Source of the DNA: Pyronema omphalodes
Taxonomy: Eukaryota > Ascomycota > Pezizomycetes > Pezizales > Pyronemataceae
DNA: 64,000 nt
Direction: 5' to 3'
NCBI GenBank assembly: GCA_024516155.1
Contig: JAJJXM010000081.1
Location: forward strand, 1 to 64,000
Numbering within the stretch: position 1 is the first letter of the stretch; each line of letters starts with the position of its first letter. The translations under genes and the position numbers were made by a program. Under the pieces are notes generated by a model. It ran no database searches. It saw only the letters and a list, made by a program, of their open reading frames with translations, and was not told where the DNA came from. Shown here piece by piece: positions 40,001-50,578 of the stretch.

Positions 40001-40784
40001 ACGGCTTAATCAAACAATTGAAGCATACCTCCGCTCTTTTGTTAATCACGAAATGGACGACTGGGCTGATCTCTTACCCATGGCTGAGTTCGCATATAAC
40101 AACTCAGTCACGAGCGCAACTGGACTTTCACCATTTTACGCTAACTATGGGTTCTACCCAAATACGAGCAACCCTTCGGCAACTGCTGTGCGCAACCCAG
40201 CCAGCAAAGCCTACGCCCACTGGATGCATACCATTCACGAAGGAGCCAAATCAACCCTTCAGAAAACCCAAGAACGAATGAAGAAATATGCAGACCAGAA
40301 ACGACAGGAGGCACCAGATTACCAAGTAGGAGACTTGGTTATGTTAGATGGACGCAACATACGAACAAGACGCCCATCAAGGAAGTTAGATCATAAACTA
40401 CATGGTCCCTTCCAAGTCGAAAAAGTCATTTCCCCAACAGCAGTTCGACTTACGCTCCCACGGAAATGGAAGATACACAACGTCTTCCATACTTCTTTAC
40501 TTGAGCCCTTTAGAGCAGGAACTCGGGCTCCACCAGATACAAACAAAATTTTACGGGAAGCAGACGACGTTGAGGGAAGCGAGGAATATGATATCGACGA
40601 AATAATGAGCAGTTACAAATCTGGAAATCGAATCTTATACCTTGTTAAATGGCTAGGTTGGCCTAATAAGAAAGACTGGACGGCAGAACCTTTCGACAAT
40701 TTTTCAGTAGGAGGTCAGGAGAAGTTACGAGAGTTTCATCTCAAGTACCCTGATTCTCCGAGGGACTACCGACTCAAGGATTAA
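37090..40784 (+). pseudogene. pol: pol, complete apart from one nonsense codon (GypB-2)
   Basis: An 1150-codon open frame from 37332 after a TGG-to-TGA nonsense at 37308-37310 (VLN*SKNKF; Trp in GypB-1). Protease [51 protein letters not shown]. Connection [12 protein letters not shown]. RNase [14 protein letters not shown]. Integrase finger H..H..CLECQKDK; core AMDFITDLP, IVSDRDSRF, DGQTERLN. GPF module, and a chromodomain (YDIDEIMSSYKSGN to WLGWPNKKDW). All catalytic residues are present. This is the best-preserved pol in the window. Confidence 0.93.
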
Positions 40785-40955
40785 GGCTTAATGTTTTTCC
40801 CCACGAGGTTTTCATTAGGTCGAGTTGGTAGTAGGATGTAGGGGCTGGAGGACTACATCCATATATGATCACGAAGTCACTTGGCTGCGGCGAGGTGCGA
40901 TCACAGAATGATAAGCTACTTGCTTCGGGACGAAGCTTGAACAGGGGGGAGGTGG

Positions 40956-42312
40956 TGTCACACCCTATATTGTGTGAGTATAGAATAGGTAACATGTATA
41001 ACATTATGAGAACATGGCAAACTCGACAGGAGAATGAATAATAAGGTTAGTATCCCGGGCCGGAACCCCCTGAGGAGCTCCAGCTAGCCACGTCACGTGA
41101 TTCGTGACTTTCCGAAAGGACCTCACGAGGATCCCGGCCCGAGGCGCCGCTACCTGTTATTCACTGTCAGTTTGGGAGGATCACAGATGGATGGGAACGA
41201 GTATCAACTTACCTCATGGGTGTCGACTTACCCATGAGAAAACTACAGACGACGCTGATGGAGAACAGAAGACGACAGCGAAGGGACACCTCCTTATACT
41301 TGAGGTTGTGTTCCACCAAGCACGGCTACCAGAGGGCTTGCAAGAGAAGGGAATTCTCAGGAGCATGCAAGGCAGGCGAATAGGATCATCCGAGGTCTAA
41401 GTTGGACGGATAGTCGGCCAAGGAAGAAGGCAGAGTCTAGTCAGCCAACAGGAGTGGAGCGCAGGACAAGGGTCAAGATTGCATCAGCATGAGACGACGT
41501 TCTGCAGCAAGGAACACCACTCAGGGAAACTGTTGGACGGAACTGATATGACGCGACCTTAGGCCAATGACTACCAACTGCAAGATAAGACGGCGTTTGC
41601 GTACACACCAGGGTGTGGCTGCGCGCAAGTGCGCGCAGGTCGGGCAAATGACATCACACAGGAATGTGACGGGGCAGTGCGCTCCGGTAGGGCATGGTAC
41701 GCCTTATGATGTCAGATTCCTTCACTCGCAATCGAGATTCTCTAGGGAGATCTATGATCAAGACGACTCATAAAATATATGACTCACATGTCATTATCAG
41801 AGGAGTCACTGCATTATGCGCTCAAGTGGAGTCACCCTCCACTAGGCGCTTAACCCCAATACCTGATTGGAAGGTGTGGTAGCACGGCAAGGAATGTCAA
41901 GGATTAATCTGACACGAAGGTCATCATGCAAGTGAGCAATTAATATAATTGCGCATGCAGCATGATGCGAGCCCTCAGCAGATTTGTCAAAGAATTGACT
42001 CACGTCTTATCTCCTAAGCTTAGTTTGGAAGTTGGTTCCCTTGGGAAGTCTGGGCGAACTTGTAGACGAAGATCTATAAAAGACCCTAAGTCTTCCCACC
42101 GTCTCCTCCAGCATCAGCAACTTGATCTCTTGTTACGACCATACCTTTCTACACCAAATACCTCAGGACGAGACCCTTAAGTTTATTCGGCCTGTGATCG
42201 ATTAGTTTACTTCCTAGCTTCTTGGGAACTCTATTAGTTGAATATCTTCCAAGCGAAGCACGAACTGATCGGAAAAGCCTCTCTATTGAAAGCCTCAATA
42301 GCCAGGTTCACA
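40956..42312 (+). repeat. 3' LTR of GypB-2 (1357 bp), uninterrupted
   Basis: Preceded by purine tract AACAGGGGGGAGGTGG. TATAAAA 42075-42081, CCTTAAGTTTAT 42175-42186, empty LINE target 42200-42211. Ends GGTTCACA followed by TSD TTCAC. The gene-less stretch 40785-42312 is 3' UTR plus this LTR. Confidence 0.95.
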
Positions 42313-42317
42313 TTCAC

Positions 42318-43367
42318 CCCAACGGACCAGAGACAGCGCCGCAAACCGCCGGGCCCCCCACCACAGCCACAGCCGCAGCCCCCGCCCCCGTTATCATCGC
42401 GCCAGTTTCAAGACTCCCCCCCCGAGACCCCGAAATCCTCCTAACCCCGGAGGAACAATCAGATGCGAACGAAAATCAATATTATGAGAGGGAGATCACT
42501 TGTCAGCGCACCCTAATTAACGCGTTGCTTGCCTCCCCCGGCATCCGCGTCACCGGCGATAAAAATTCGGATCCACCAACCTTTGATGGGTCCAACAAGG
42601 AGGACCTCCGCCGTTTTGTTTCCTTGCTTAGCATTAAATTGGTGAGCAACGAATTGCGCTTCCCAACCCCCCACAAGCGAATCTCCTATGCCATGGGCCG
42701 TCTCCACGGTCGCGCCCTCGACCAGATCCTCCCGTATATCAAGCATAATGGTAACAGCTGGGCCCTAACCGACGTCGAGGACGTCATTAAAATCTTGCAG
42801 CGTACCTTTGGAGACCCGGACGAGCGCGCAACGGCTCGTTTCAAACTCCAGAATCTCCGACAAAACAACCGCGAGTTCTCAGATTACTATGCAGTGTTTT
42901 CCCGCCTGGTCGCAGAATTGGGCTGGGATGAGGCCGCTACCATGGATGCTCTACGGAACGGCCTATCCCTCGAGTTGCATGGAAAGTTGGTTGGCGCCCC
43001 TCCCACCACTACAATGCACGAGTTTGTCGAACAGTGCCAAAAATTGGACTCCCAGTTGAGAGCCCTGGAGAATCTCCGCAAGCTGCACACCAACCGCGGC
43101 CAAGTCAAACCCACTACCGCCGCCACCCCTGCCACAAGCCGCCCCACCCCCGCTACCCAATCAACTACCGCCTCCTCTAGCAAACAAACCCCTGCCCGGG
43201 GACCCCGTCGGAAATTATCAGCACATGAACGCGCTACCCGCCTGTCAGAAGGAAGTTGCCTCTACTGCGGGGGCCTCGGCCACATGGCAGCCTCGTGCCC
43301 GGCTAAGACTAATGTCAAAGTTGCTAGTGTCGAATTGTTGGATAGTGAGGAAGATGTTTCGGGATAA
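42318..43367 (+). pseudogene. gag: gag C-terminal part (GypA-2)
   Basis: Continues from 31619 after GypB-2 (PNGPETAPQ). Capsid core FDGSNKEDLRRF to GWDEAATMDALRNGLS, zinc knuckle CLYCGGLGHMAASC. The end is SGG-like TCG GGA TAA: the slippery GGGAAAA is destroyed (GGGATAA), so gag-pol shifting would be lost in this copy. Confidence 0.87.
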
Positions 43368-44303
43368 GACTAAACCAGCCGCAGGAAGATGGCTCTACCG
43401 CTGGTAGGAAGTTTATTGCAGACACACTATTGTTATGAGGCGCAAGTTTTACTGGCAAATTAGAATGCAAACACCTTGTTCTCTCTTGCTTCTTGTTCTC
43501 TAATAACCGCCCCGTGAAGACAGTAGCGCTCGTTGACTGTGGCGCCACTGGCATCGCATTTGTAAATTGCAATTTCGCCCGCCATCACAAACTCCCTCTG
43601 ACCCCCCTACCCACAGCCCGGACGGTCGAAGTCATTGACGGCCGACCTATATCCTCAGGAAAAATGACCCACCTCGCCCAAGTAGAGTGCACCATCAATG
43701 GTCACTCGGAAACCCTCCCCATGTTCGTCACCAAGTTAGGCCGCTACCCGGTGGTGCTGGGCATCCCCTGGCTAAAGAAACACGACGTGACAATAAGCTT
43801 CAGCTCTAACTCCGGAAGCTTCGATTCGCAGTACTGCGTAAGGAACTGCACCCCGTTACCTGTGAGCACGACCGGTGTCGAGGTCCTGGACTCGAGGCCC
43901 CCTCCCATCGTCCACGAGCCCGACACAGACTCCATGCCGGAATTGGAAAACCCGGTCCCAGACCCTCCAGATGACCCTCCAATAGCGTTCTCAAGTCTGA
44001 CCATCTCCGATTTCAAAGAGATGGTAGAAGACGAAAACCTGACAGTGTTCTCACTATCGCTGAACGAAATCGCCGTCGCCTTGGAAGACAAGACACCCCT
44101 CAGGGATGAAGAACTAAAGGACATGATCCCCGAAGAGTACCATGACTACCTCGACCTGTTCAAGGAGGTCAACGCGAAGGAACTCCCCCCACACCGACCC
44201 TATGACCACAAGATCCCATTGAAAGAGGGATTCGTTCCCCCGTTTGGTCCCTTATACTCGTTATCACGCAACGAGTTACAGACGCTAAAATCATGGCTAG
44301 ATG
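43368..44303 (+). pseudogene. pol: pol protease and start of RT (GypA-2)
   Basis: Protease VDCGATGIAFVN and VVLGIPWLKKHD. The -1 frame has a TGA near 43433 where GypA-1 has TCG. It runs to LKSWLD, where GypF is inserted within the codons for LDENLEKG. Confidence 0.85.
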
Positions 44304-44866
44304 TGTAACGGGAGCGCGGGGGTTTGACGGGGGAGCGGGGAACCCGGGGGCTCGCAATCGGAGACGAGGGACTCGATCGGGGGACAGGGACTCTGAGGCA
44401 GCGCCAACGTAGGATATCGGGAACTGTGTCGTGCAGCAGTTCCTCGATGCTCCGTGTTTAGGGGCAAGAAGTGTCACCGGAGGGAGGCTCGGTAGCGAAG
44501 CGAGGGCAGGGTGTCGTAGCGAGGGCGGTCTTCACAAAGCGAAGCCGGAAGACGGAGACGAAGGCGAGAACGTAACGAGGATCGAGAAGACGAAGGAATT
44601 TATTTAATAGATAAACAAATAACTGAGTGCGGAAAGAAAAGGAAAACAAAACAGAACGCAGGGAGGATAAGTCCTCTGATATACATCTTTCCTCCTCTTA
44701 GATACCAAGAAACTAAATGCGTGTGACTGCTTTTACTAAACTCACTCGGTCGTTGTTCGCACAATTGCGGGCGCTCGGGTAAGCTCTGCGGAGGACCGAG
44801 TGATAACTTGTGACGCGGAGCGGGGGGGAAGACGCCGAGTGATGGCGTGTGAGGCGAGCCGTGACA
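44304..44866 (-). repeat. 3' LTR of GypF (563 bp)
   Basis: Minus sense TGTCACGGCTCG...CCCGTTACA. Several differences from the 5' LTR are C/T or G/A at CpG. Confidence 0.95.
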
Positions 44867-44906
44867 GGATCCCCCTGTTTAGCACGAGCTCCGGCGAGAT
44901 AGGATC

Positions 44907-47900
44907 TTAGGCTGTCGATTGTAGGGGGCCTGGTTTGTAAGGGTATTTTTCGTGGAAGGTGTCGACAACTTGGCTATCGGTGTGTAGCTCGGCTGGTTCC
45001 CATTCCGGTCAGTCATACCCTACCCATTTCACCATGTATTGTAGTTTGCGACGATGGATTCGGGAGTCCAGGATTGCCTCGATGAAGTATTCGTTCTCGC
45101 CGTCGATTTCTACCGGTGGAGGAGGTTCGGGGTGTTGCCCGGGGTACAGATCGTTGGCGGCGGGTTCGAGGAGGGATACGTGGTACACGTCATGACATTT
45201 CATTGTGGTCGGAATCTCGAGACGATAAGCGTAGGGGGATATCTTTGCGGTTACCTTGAAGGGACCGTGACGTTTACTGTCGAGTTTTTTGGAGGGGCGT
45301 CTGGTCTTCCAATTCCTGGCGTCTAGCCATACGAGGTCACCCACCTGGTAGTTCGGTGATGGTAGGCGGTGCTTGTCGGCGTTGTCTTGATGGCGGAGAT
45401 TGGCCCGATTTATTTCGGATCGTAAATGGTCGTGGATCTCCGAGAGGATTTTGGATGTGGCCAGAGCGCGGCGGTCGTTGGTGTCGTTTGTGGCGGCGGG
45501 TGTCAGCTCGAACTGGCAGCGGGGGTCAAATCCTTTGTTGGCGAAAAAAGGGGAGGAACCGGTGGTTTCGGACGCCTGGTTGTTGGCGGCGAACTCTGCC
45601 AGGGGGAGCCATTCTGCCCAGTCGTCTTGTAAGTAGTTTACGTGAGCTCTTAGGTATTTCTCCATGGTTGCGTTCATCCGCTCGGTCTGGCCGTCCGTTT
45701 GAGGGTGGAAGGCGGTCGACAACCGAGGTTCGATTCCCAGTCGACGGCAGAGGTGTTTCCAGAAAAGGGCGGAGAACTACGGCCCTCGGTCGGAGATTAT
45801 CGTTAGGGGTAAGCCGTGGAGTCGAAAGATGTGTTTGACGAACAGGTTGGCGAGTTCTTTTGCGTCGACGTTGGTCTGACAGGCTACAAAGTGTCTTTCT
45901 TTTGTTAAACGGTCCACGACAACCCAGATAGCATCGTTTCCGTTGGACCAGGGTAGCCCGGTGACAAAGTCCATCGAGATGTCTTGCCACGGTCGGTCGG
46001 GAATGGGTAGGGGGTGGAGGACACCAAAGGGGGCGTGTCTGTTGGGCTTGGAGCGTTGGCAGATGTGACAATTCCGGGTGTAACGGTCCACGTCTTTACG
46101 CATGTTGGGCCAAATGTAGGTCCTTAGCAACAGCTCGAGCGTTTTGGACCTTCCTGGGTGTCCGGCGATGGGTGTGTCGTGGTGTTCTTTTAAGAGGTGT
46201 AGTTTAAGGGGCTCGTGGTCGGGGACCCAAATTCGGCGACGGTAGAGGAGGTGGTTGTCTTGTCTTTCGCACTCGGCGAGTGTGATGTCCCTACAGTGCT
46301 TGGTTCCGTCGTTGAGCATCTGTAGTACTCTGTTGGGAAAGGGGTCGGCGGCGTAGGCGTCGAGGAAGAGTCGCTGTAGGAGCGGTGCATCGGGACGGGG
46401 TGTAGGGGCGGGGTGCTCGGGGCGGTGGGGCGAAACGGTGGCGGCGGAGGTGTGAAGGAGGATGTTTTCTGGTTTGAGTACTGTTGTATGATTAGCCAGA
46501 GAGCGGTCATCCCCTTCCTTGGGCAGATCTCCGGATCGCCTGGTCAGAGCATCCGGTTTTCCTCCCGCAGTTCCGGGGCGATAGACGATCTTGAAGTTGA
46601 ACTGTGAGAGGAATTGCGACCACCGGGCCTGACGCCTGTTGAGGAGCTTGGTCGTCGTGAAGTATTCCAAATTTTTGTGGTCAGACAGAACCCGCACGGG
46701 GTTGATGACCGATTGTAGTTCTGGCCGCCACTCCTCGAATGCTCGGACAATTGCCATCAACTCTTTGTCGTAGATATCGTAGTTACACTATGCGGGGGAG
46801 TGCTTTTTCAAGAAATAAGCCACGGGATGTAGAACGCCGTCGGCATCGTACTGTGACAGGACGCCAGCCGATACGAAGTCGGAGGCATCCGTTTCGACTA
46901 TGACATCCTGATCGGGGTCGAAGCGAGCGAGGACTGGTGCGGAGGTGAAGGTTGCTTTGAGTTCGTCGAAAGCCTATTGTTGTGGGCTGTCCCACACAAA
47001 CGGTACTCCTTTTCGTGTTAGGAGGGTGAGGGGTTGCACGATTTTCGAATAGTTCCGTACAAAGCGGTGATAAAAATCGGCGAAACCGAGGAAGGCGCGG
47101 ACGTCTTTGAGGTTTTTTGGTGGGTCCCATTCTCTTACAGCGGTGATTTTTTCTGGGTCCATCTTGATGCCTTCCGTGCTAATGATGAGGCCAAGGTATT
47201 TGACCTGCTGTTGATGAAATTCCCACTTTTCGGGTTTTAGGTGGAGGCCCGCTTTTCGGAAAGCTTCCAGGACCATGGCGACGTGTTGCTGGTGCTCTTC
47301 GAGCGTGTCGGAGTAGATTAGGGTGTCGTCCAGGTATGCCGTACAGAAGCGGTCCAGATAGGGTGCTAAGGTGTCGTTGATGAAATTTGGGAAGGTTGCG
47401 GGGGCGTTGGTTAGCCCGAACGGCATTACCAAGGATTCAAGGAGGCCGTAGCGGGTGCGAAAGGCGGTCTTCCACTCCTCTCCCTCCGCCATTCGGATGA
47501 GGTTGTAGGCCCCTCGAATATCAAGCTTTGTGAACCACTTTGCTCGGGACAAGTTCATCAGCGTATCCTGCATTAAGGGGAGGGGGTACCGATTTTTGAT
47601 GGTGCCCTCGTTTATTCCGCGATAGTCCACTACGAGGCGTAGGGAGCCATCACCTTTACGGACGAATAGGACTGGGGCGGCGGCCGGGGAGGAGGACGTT
47701 CGTATGAATCCTTTGCTCATATTTTCGTCTATCCACCTTTTGAGTTCCTCCAATTCCGGACGCGAGAGGGAGTAGAGTGGTCCGAACGGAGGTTTGAATC
47801 CGTCCTCGAGTGGGATTTTGTGGTCACAGGGGCGGTGTGGGGGTAGTTAGTCGGCGTTAACCTTTTCGAAAATTTCCAGGAACTCGTGGTATTCGCGGGG

Positions 47901-48626
47901 AACGAGGGTCTTCAACTCTGGTTTGGCGTCCGCGGGGTCTCGTAGGGCCATGTTGATTTCGTTTAGGGATAGGTGAAAGGGTTCGACGTTACCGTATCGT
48001 TGGTTATTGTTCCTGGTGATTCTTTTGAACGTCGTGGCTGAGATTGCGCAGATTTTGTTTCGTCGATCTGGTGGTAAGCCCTTGATTGGGGGTGCCTTGA
48101 CAGCGGTGCGGTGGGGCAGGCAGTTAGGGGAGCGGAATTGGATGTCGTTGGTTGCGAAGTTGATGGTAACGTCGTGCTTCTTCAACCAAGGGATCCCGAG
48201 GACGAGGGGGTAGTGACCGAGAGAGGTTAAGTAGGCGGTCAGGATTTGGTGGTGATCACCGATGGTGCATGGGATCCTTACATACTCTGTGATGTCGCCG
48301 GAGGAGATTGGGCGACCGAATATCACTTCAACTGTTTTTGGGGATTTTAACTGGTAGCGGGGGAGATTGTGCTGGCGAGCGAAGGTCTCATTCATGAAGG
48401 AGAGTCCTGTACAACCACAATCAACAAGGGCACGAGTATCAATTTTGATGTCACGGTTGGTCAAAGTGCAGGGTACGACTAAATGACTACCATCCATTTC
48501 ATTTTCTTGACTAATTGATAGGGAACTTGCTGATACGTAGAGTTTATTTTGGGACGAGAGGAACGAACAGGCCGGGGCAGGTCCACCAGGAGGGCCAACG
48601 GGCTGATGGTGGACTATTCTTTTCCC
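44907..48626 (-). pseudogene. pol: pol with several nonsense codons (GypF)
   Basis: Begins at the -1 shift (GKRIVHHQPVG). Protease VDCGCTGLSFMNETFA and LVLGIPWLKKHD; TAA/TAG-type stop at 47847. [37 protein letters not shown]; stop at 46974. RNase H and integrase finger NCHICQRSK; core SMDFVTGLP and IISDRGP* with a stop right after (45777). DGQTERMNAT, GPF, then chromodomain EYFIEAILDSRIHRR with a stop at 45009; end at 44907. Each break is a single codon and the surrounding frame is unchanged, so decay is by point mutation. Confidence 0.9.
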
Positions 48627-49741
48627 TCTTCGGGGCTGGGGATAGAGGAGGTTTCCTGGGGGGGTGATAGGATGTCCGCGGCGGCGAGGCGTAACTTCCG
48701 AGAGGTGTTCGCTGCTAGGGAGGGGCAGTCGTTTTTGAAGTGGTCTGCCGACCCACAGTAGAGGCATAACCCCTTTGCCATTCGCTCGTCCCGGCAGCGT
48801 TGATTCTGGGCTTTCTGCGATCCAGAGAGGTCCATGGGTGCGGAGCCGTAGTTGCAACTATTCGAGTTTGTTGGGTGAGCTGATGGTCGAGTGGCTGAAG
48901 GGAGCGTGCGGGGGGTGAGCGTCGGAATTGTTCGTTTGGAAAGGGTGCCGTGGGCTCTGAGTCGGTAGTCCAGCTTTTGGCAGAGTTCGACGAACTTGGT
49001 GAAGTCTTGTGGTTCGTCCGCTTGGTAGACGAGGCTCGATCGTAATTCTCTCAAGAGGCCTCTCTTTAGGGCAGCCTTCTTTGCATTTGCGTCGAAGTTG
49101 AGGATGGCCATGATTGGTTGAAATTCGGCGTAGTATACGCTGAATTCTCTATTGACCTGGTTTAGTCAGTCGAGCTCCATCGAGGCGGTGCCGACCTGGT
49201 CTGGGTCTCCCAAGGCGGACTCAAGGATAGTGATTAGTTCTTCGGCGTCTTTTAGGTTGATTTTGTCCGTGAGTACGTAAGGTTGGACCTGATTTTGTGC
49301 GTTTCCTTTTAGGTAACCGTAGAGGTAGCGAAGCTTATGTTGGTCGTCGGTGAAGCGGGCTGAGTCTCCAGCCAACTTGGACCTAACCTTGTAGAGGAAG
49401 TTGGGGAGTTCCTTTTTGACTCCGGTGTATTCGGCCGGGTGGGGGAGCACGATCGGTCTCATCGATGGGGAGGCCGATTTCTCCGTGATCGATTGTAGCA
49501 GGCGAATTGTAGTATTTGCGGATCCGAGATCCCGTTCGAGGTTGGAAATTCGTTTTGCGTAATCCGAGTTGTCCTTCCTGGAATCTGCCAATTCTGCCTG
49601 GAGATCGGTCAATTTCTGACAGTCTCGTTTGTAGTCCTCGACTGCATTACGGAGGTCTTTCAATTTCGTGGGGTCTCTATTGATCTCGTCCATTTGCGCT
49701 GCGTTCAATAACAGCGCGATGACGATTTCTTGATCGACCAT
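48614..49741 (-). pseudogene. gag: gag with one nonsense codon (GypF)
   Basis: ATG 49741 (MVDQEIVIALLLNAAQMDEI). A long coiled-coil-like N-terminal segment (DLQAELADSRKDNSDYAKRI) is followed by a capsid-like core. TGA at 49166-49168 (MELD*LNQVN) interrupts it. One zinc knuckle follows (CLYCGSADHFKNDC). It ends with GGA AAA GAA TAG, with the slippery heptamer at 48620-48626. Confidence 0.87.
48620..48626 (-). promoter_or_regulatory. GGGAAAA -1 frameshift site (GypF)
   Basis: On the minus strand the gag frame parses G GGA AAA GAA TAG. The pol frame continues as GKRIVHHQ. Same heptamer, same phase and same distance to the gag stop as GypA-1. Confidence 0.68.
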
Positions 49742-49757
49742 GTTTGAGGTTGGCGAT

Positions 49758-49928
49758 TTATCGTAAGTGCCAGGTGAGTTTCGTGTCGTCGAACGTGATT
49801 CGGGTTGCCGAGAATTCGATTCCGAGCTGGCGGGCTATCTCGATTTCGTCGACGATAGCGGGGATACCGAGGGAAAGGAATTCAGGTACGAGTTTGGCAA
49901 ATTGGTAAAACCAGAGGTTATGGAGCAT
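49758..49928 (-). CDS. ORF0, small protein upstream of gag (GypF)
   Basis: 56 residues from ATG 49928 (MLHNLWFYQFAKLVPEFL). LGIP is followed by a helix (EIEIARQLG) and strand-like ITFDDTKLTWHL. It stops 16 nt before the gag ATG. Layout and GIP motif match GypA and GypE ORF0, but overall identity is low. Confidence 0.5.
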   Translation of the reverse strand: MLHNLWFYQFAKLVPEFLSLGIPAIVDEIEIARQLGIEFSATRITFDDTKLTWHLR

Positions 49929-50003
49929 GGACGAGAGGAGGAACGGAGGGGGAAGTCGAGGAGTAATCAAGGGAGAGGAGGCAGAGCCAACGGGTGCTTG
50001 ATA

Positions 50004-50013
50004 ACTCAGTTAT
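50004..50013 (-). other. Self-priming primer-binding site (GypF)
   Basis: Minus-sense ATAACTGAGT lies 2 nt inside the LTR and is the exact reverse complement of ACTCAGTTAT in the LTR (plus 50331-50340), ~50 nt downstream of a TATATAA (plus 50389-50395). Confidence 0.68.
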
Positions 50014-50015
50014 GT

Positions 50016-50578
50016 TGTAACGGGAGCGCGGGGGTTCGACGGGGGAGCGGGGAACCCGGGGGCTCGCAATCGGAGACGAGGGACTCGATCGGGGGACAGG
50101 GACTCTGAGGCAGTGCCAACGTAGGATATCGGGAACTGTGTCGTGCAGCAGTTCCTCGATGCTCCGTGTTTAGGGGCAAGAGGTGTCACCGGAGGGAGGC
50201 TCGGTAGCGAAGCGAGGGCAGGGTGTCGTAGCGAGGGCGGTCTTCACGAAGCGAAGCCGGAAGACGGAGACGAAGGCGAGAACGTAACGAGGATCGAGAA
50301 GACGATGGAATTTATTTAATACATAAACAAATAACTGAGTGAGGAAAGAAAAGGAAAACAAAACAGAACGCAGGGAGGATAAGTCCTGTTATATACATCT
50401 TTCCTCCTCTTAGATACCAAGAAACTCAATGCGTGTGACTGCTTTTACTAAACTCACTCGGTCGTTGTTCGCACAATTGCGGGCACTCGGGTAAGCTCTG
50501 CGGAGGACCGAGTGATAACCCGTGACGCGGGGCGGGGGGGAAGACGACGAGTGATGGCGTGTGAGGCGAGCCGTGACA
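50016..50578 (-). repeat. 5' LTR of GypF (563 bp)
   Basis: Minus sense TGTCACGG...CCCGTTACA. Contains the TATATAA and the putative mRNA 5' end ACTCAGTTAT. Followed on the right by TSD AGATG. Confidence 0.95.

Larger units (their letters stand above)
31625..42312 (+). mobile_element. GypB-2, Ty3/Gypsy element with 1357-bp LTRs, LINE in the 5' LTR
   Basis: 5' LTR 31625-34780 is interrupted by Tad-S2; 3' LTR is 40956-42312. TSD TTCAC is at 31620-31624 and 42313-42317. The 5' LTR without the LINE and one TSD copy is 1256 + 101 = 1357 bp, exactly the 3' LTR length. Confidence 0.96.
44304..50578 (-). mobile_element. GypF, complete Ty3/Gypsy element
   Basis: LTRs 44304-44866 and 50016-50578 are both 563 bp with roughly 15 differences by eye. 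TSD AGATG is at 44299-44303 and 50579-50583. Content on the minus strand: ORF0, gag, pol with chromodomain. Purine tract AACAGGGGGATCC precedes the 3' LTR. Confidence 0.96.
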
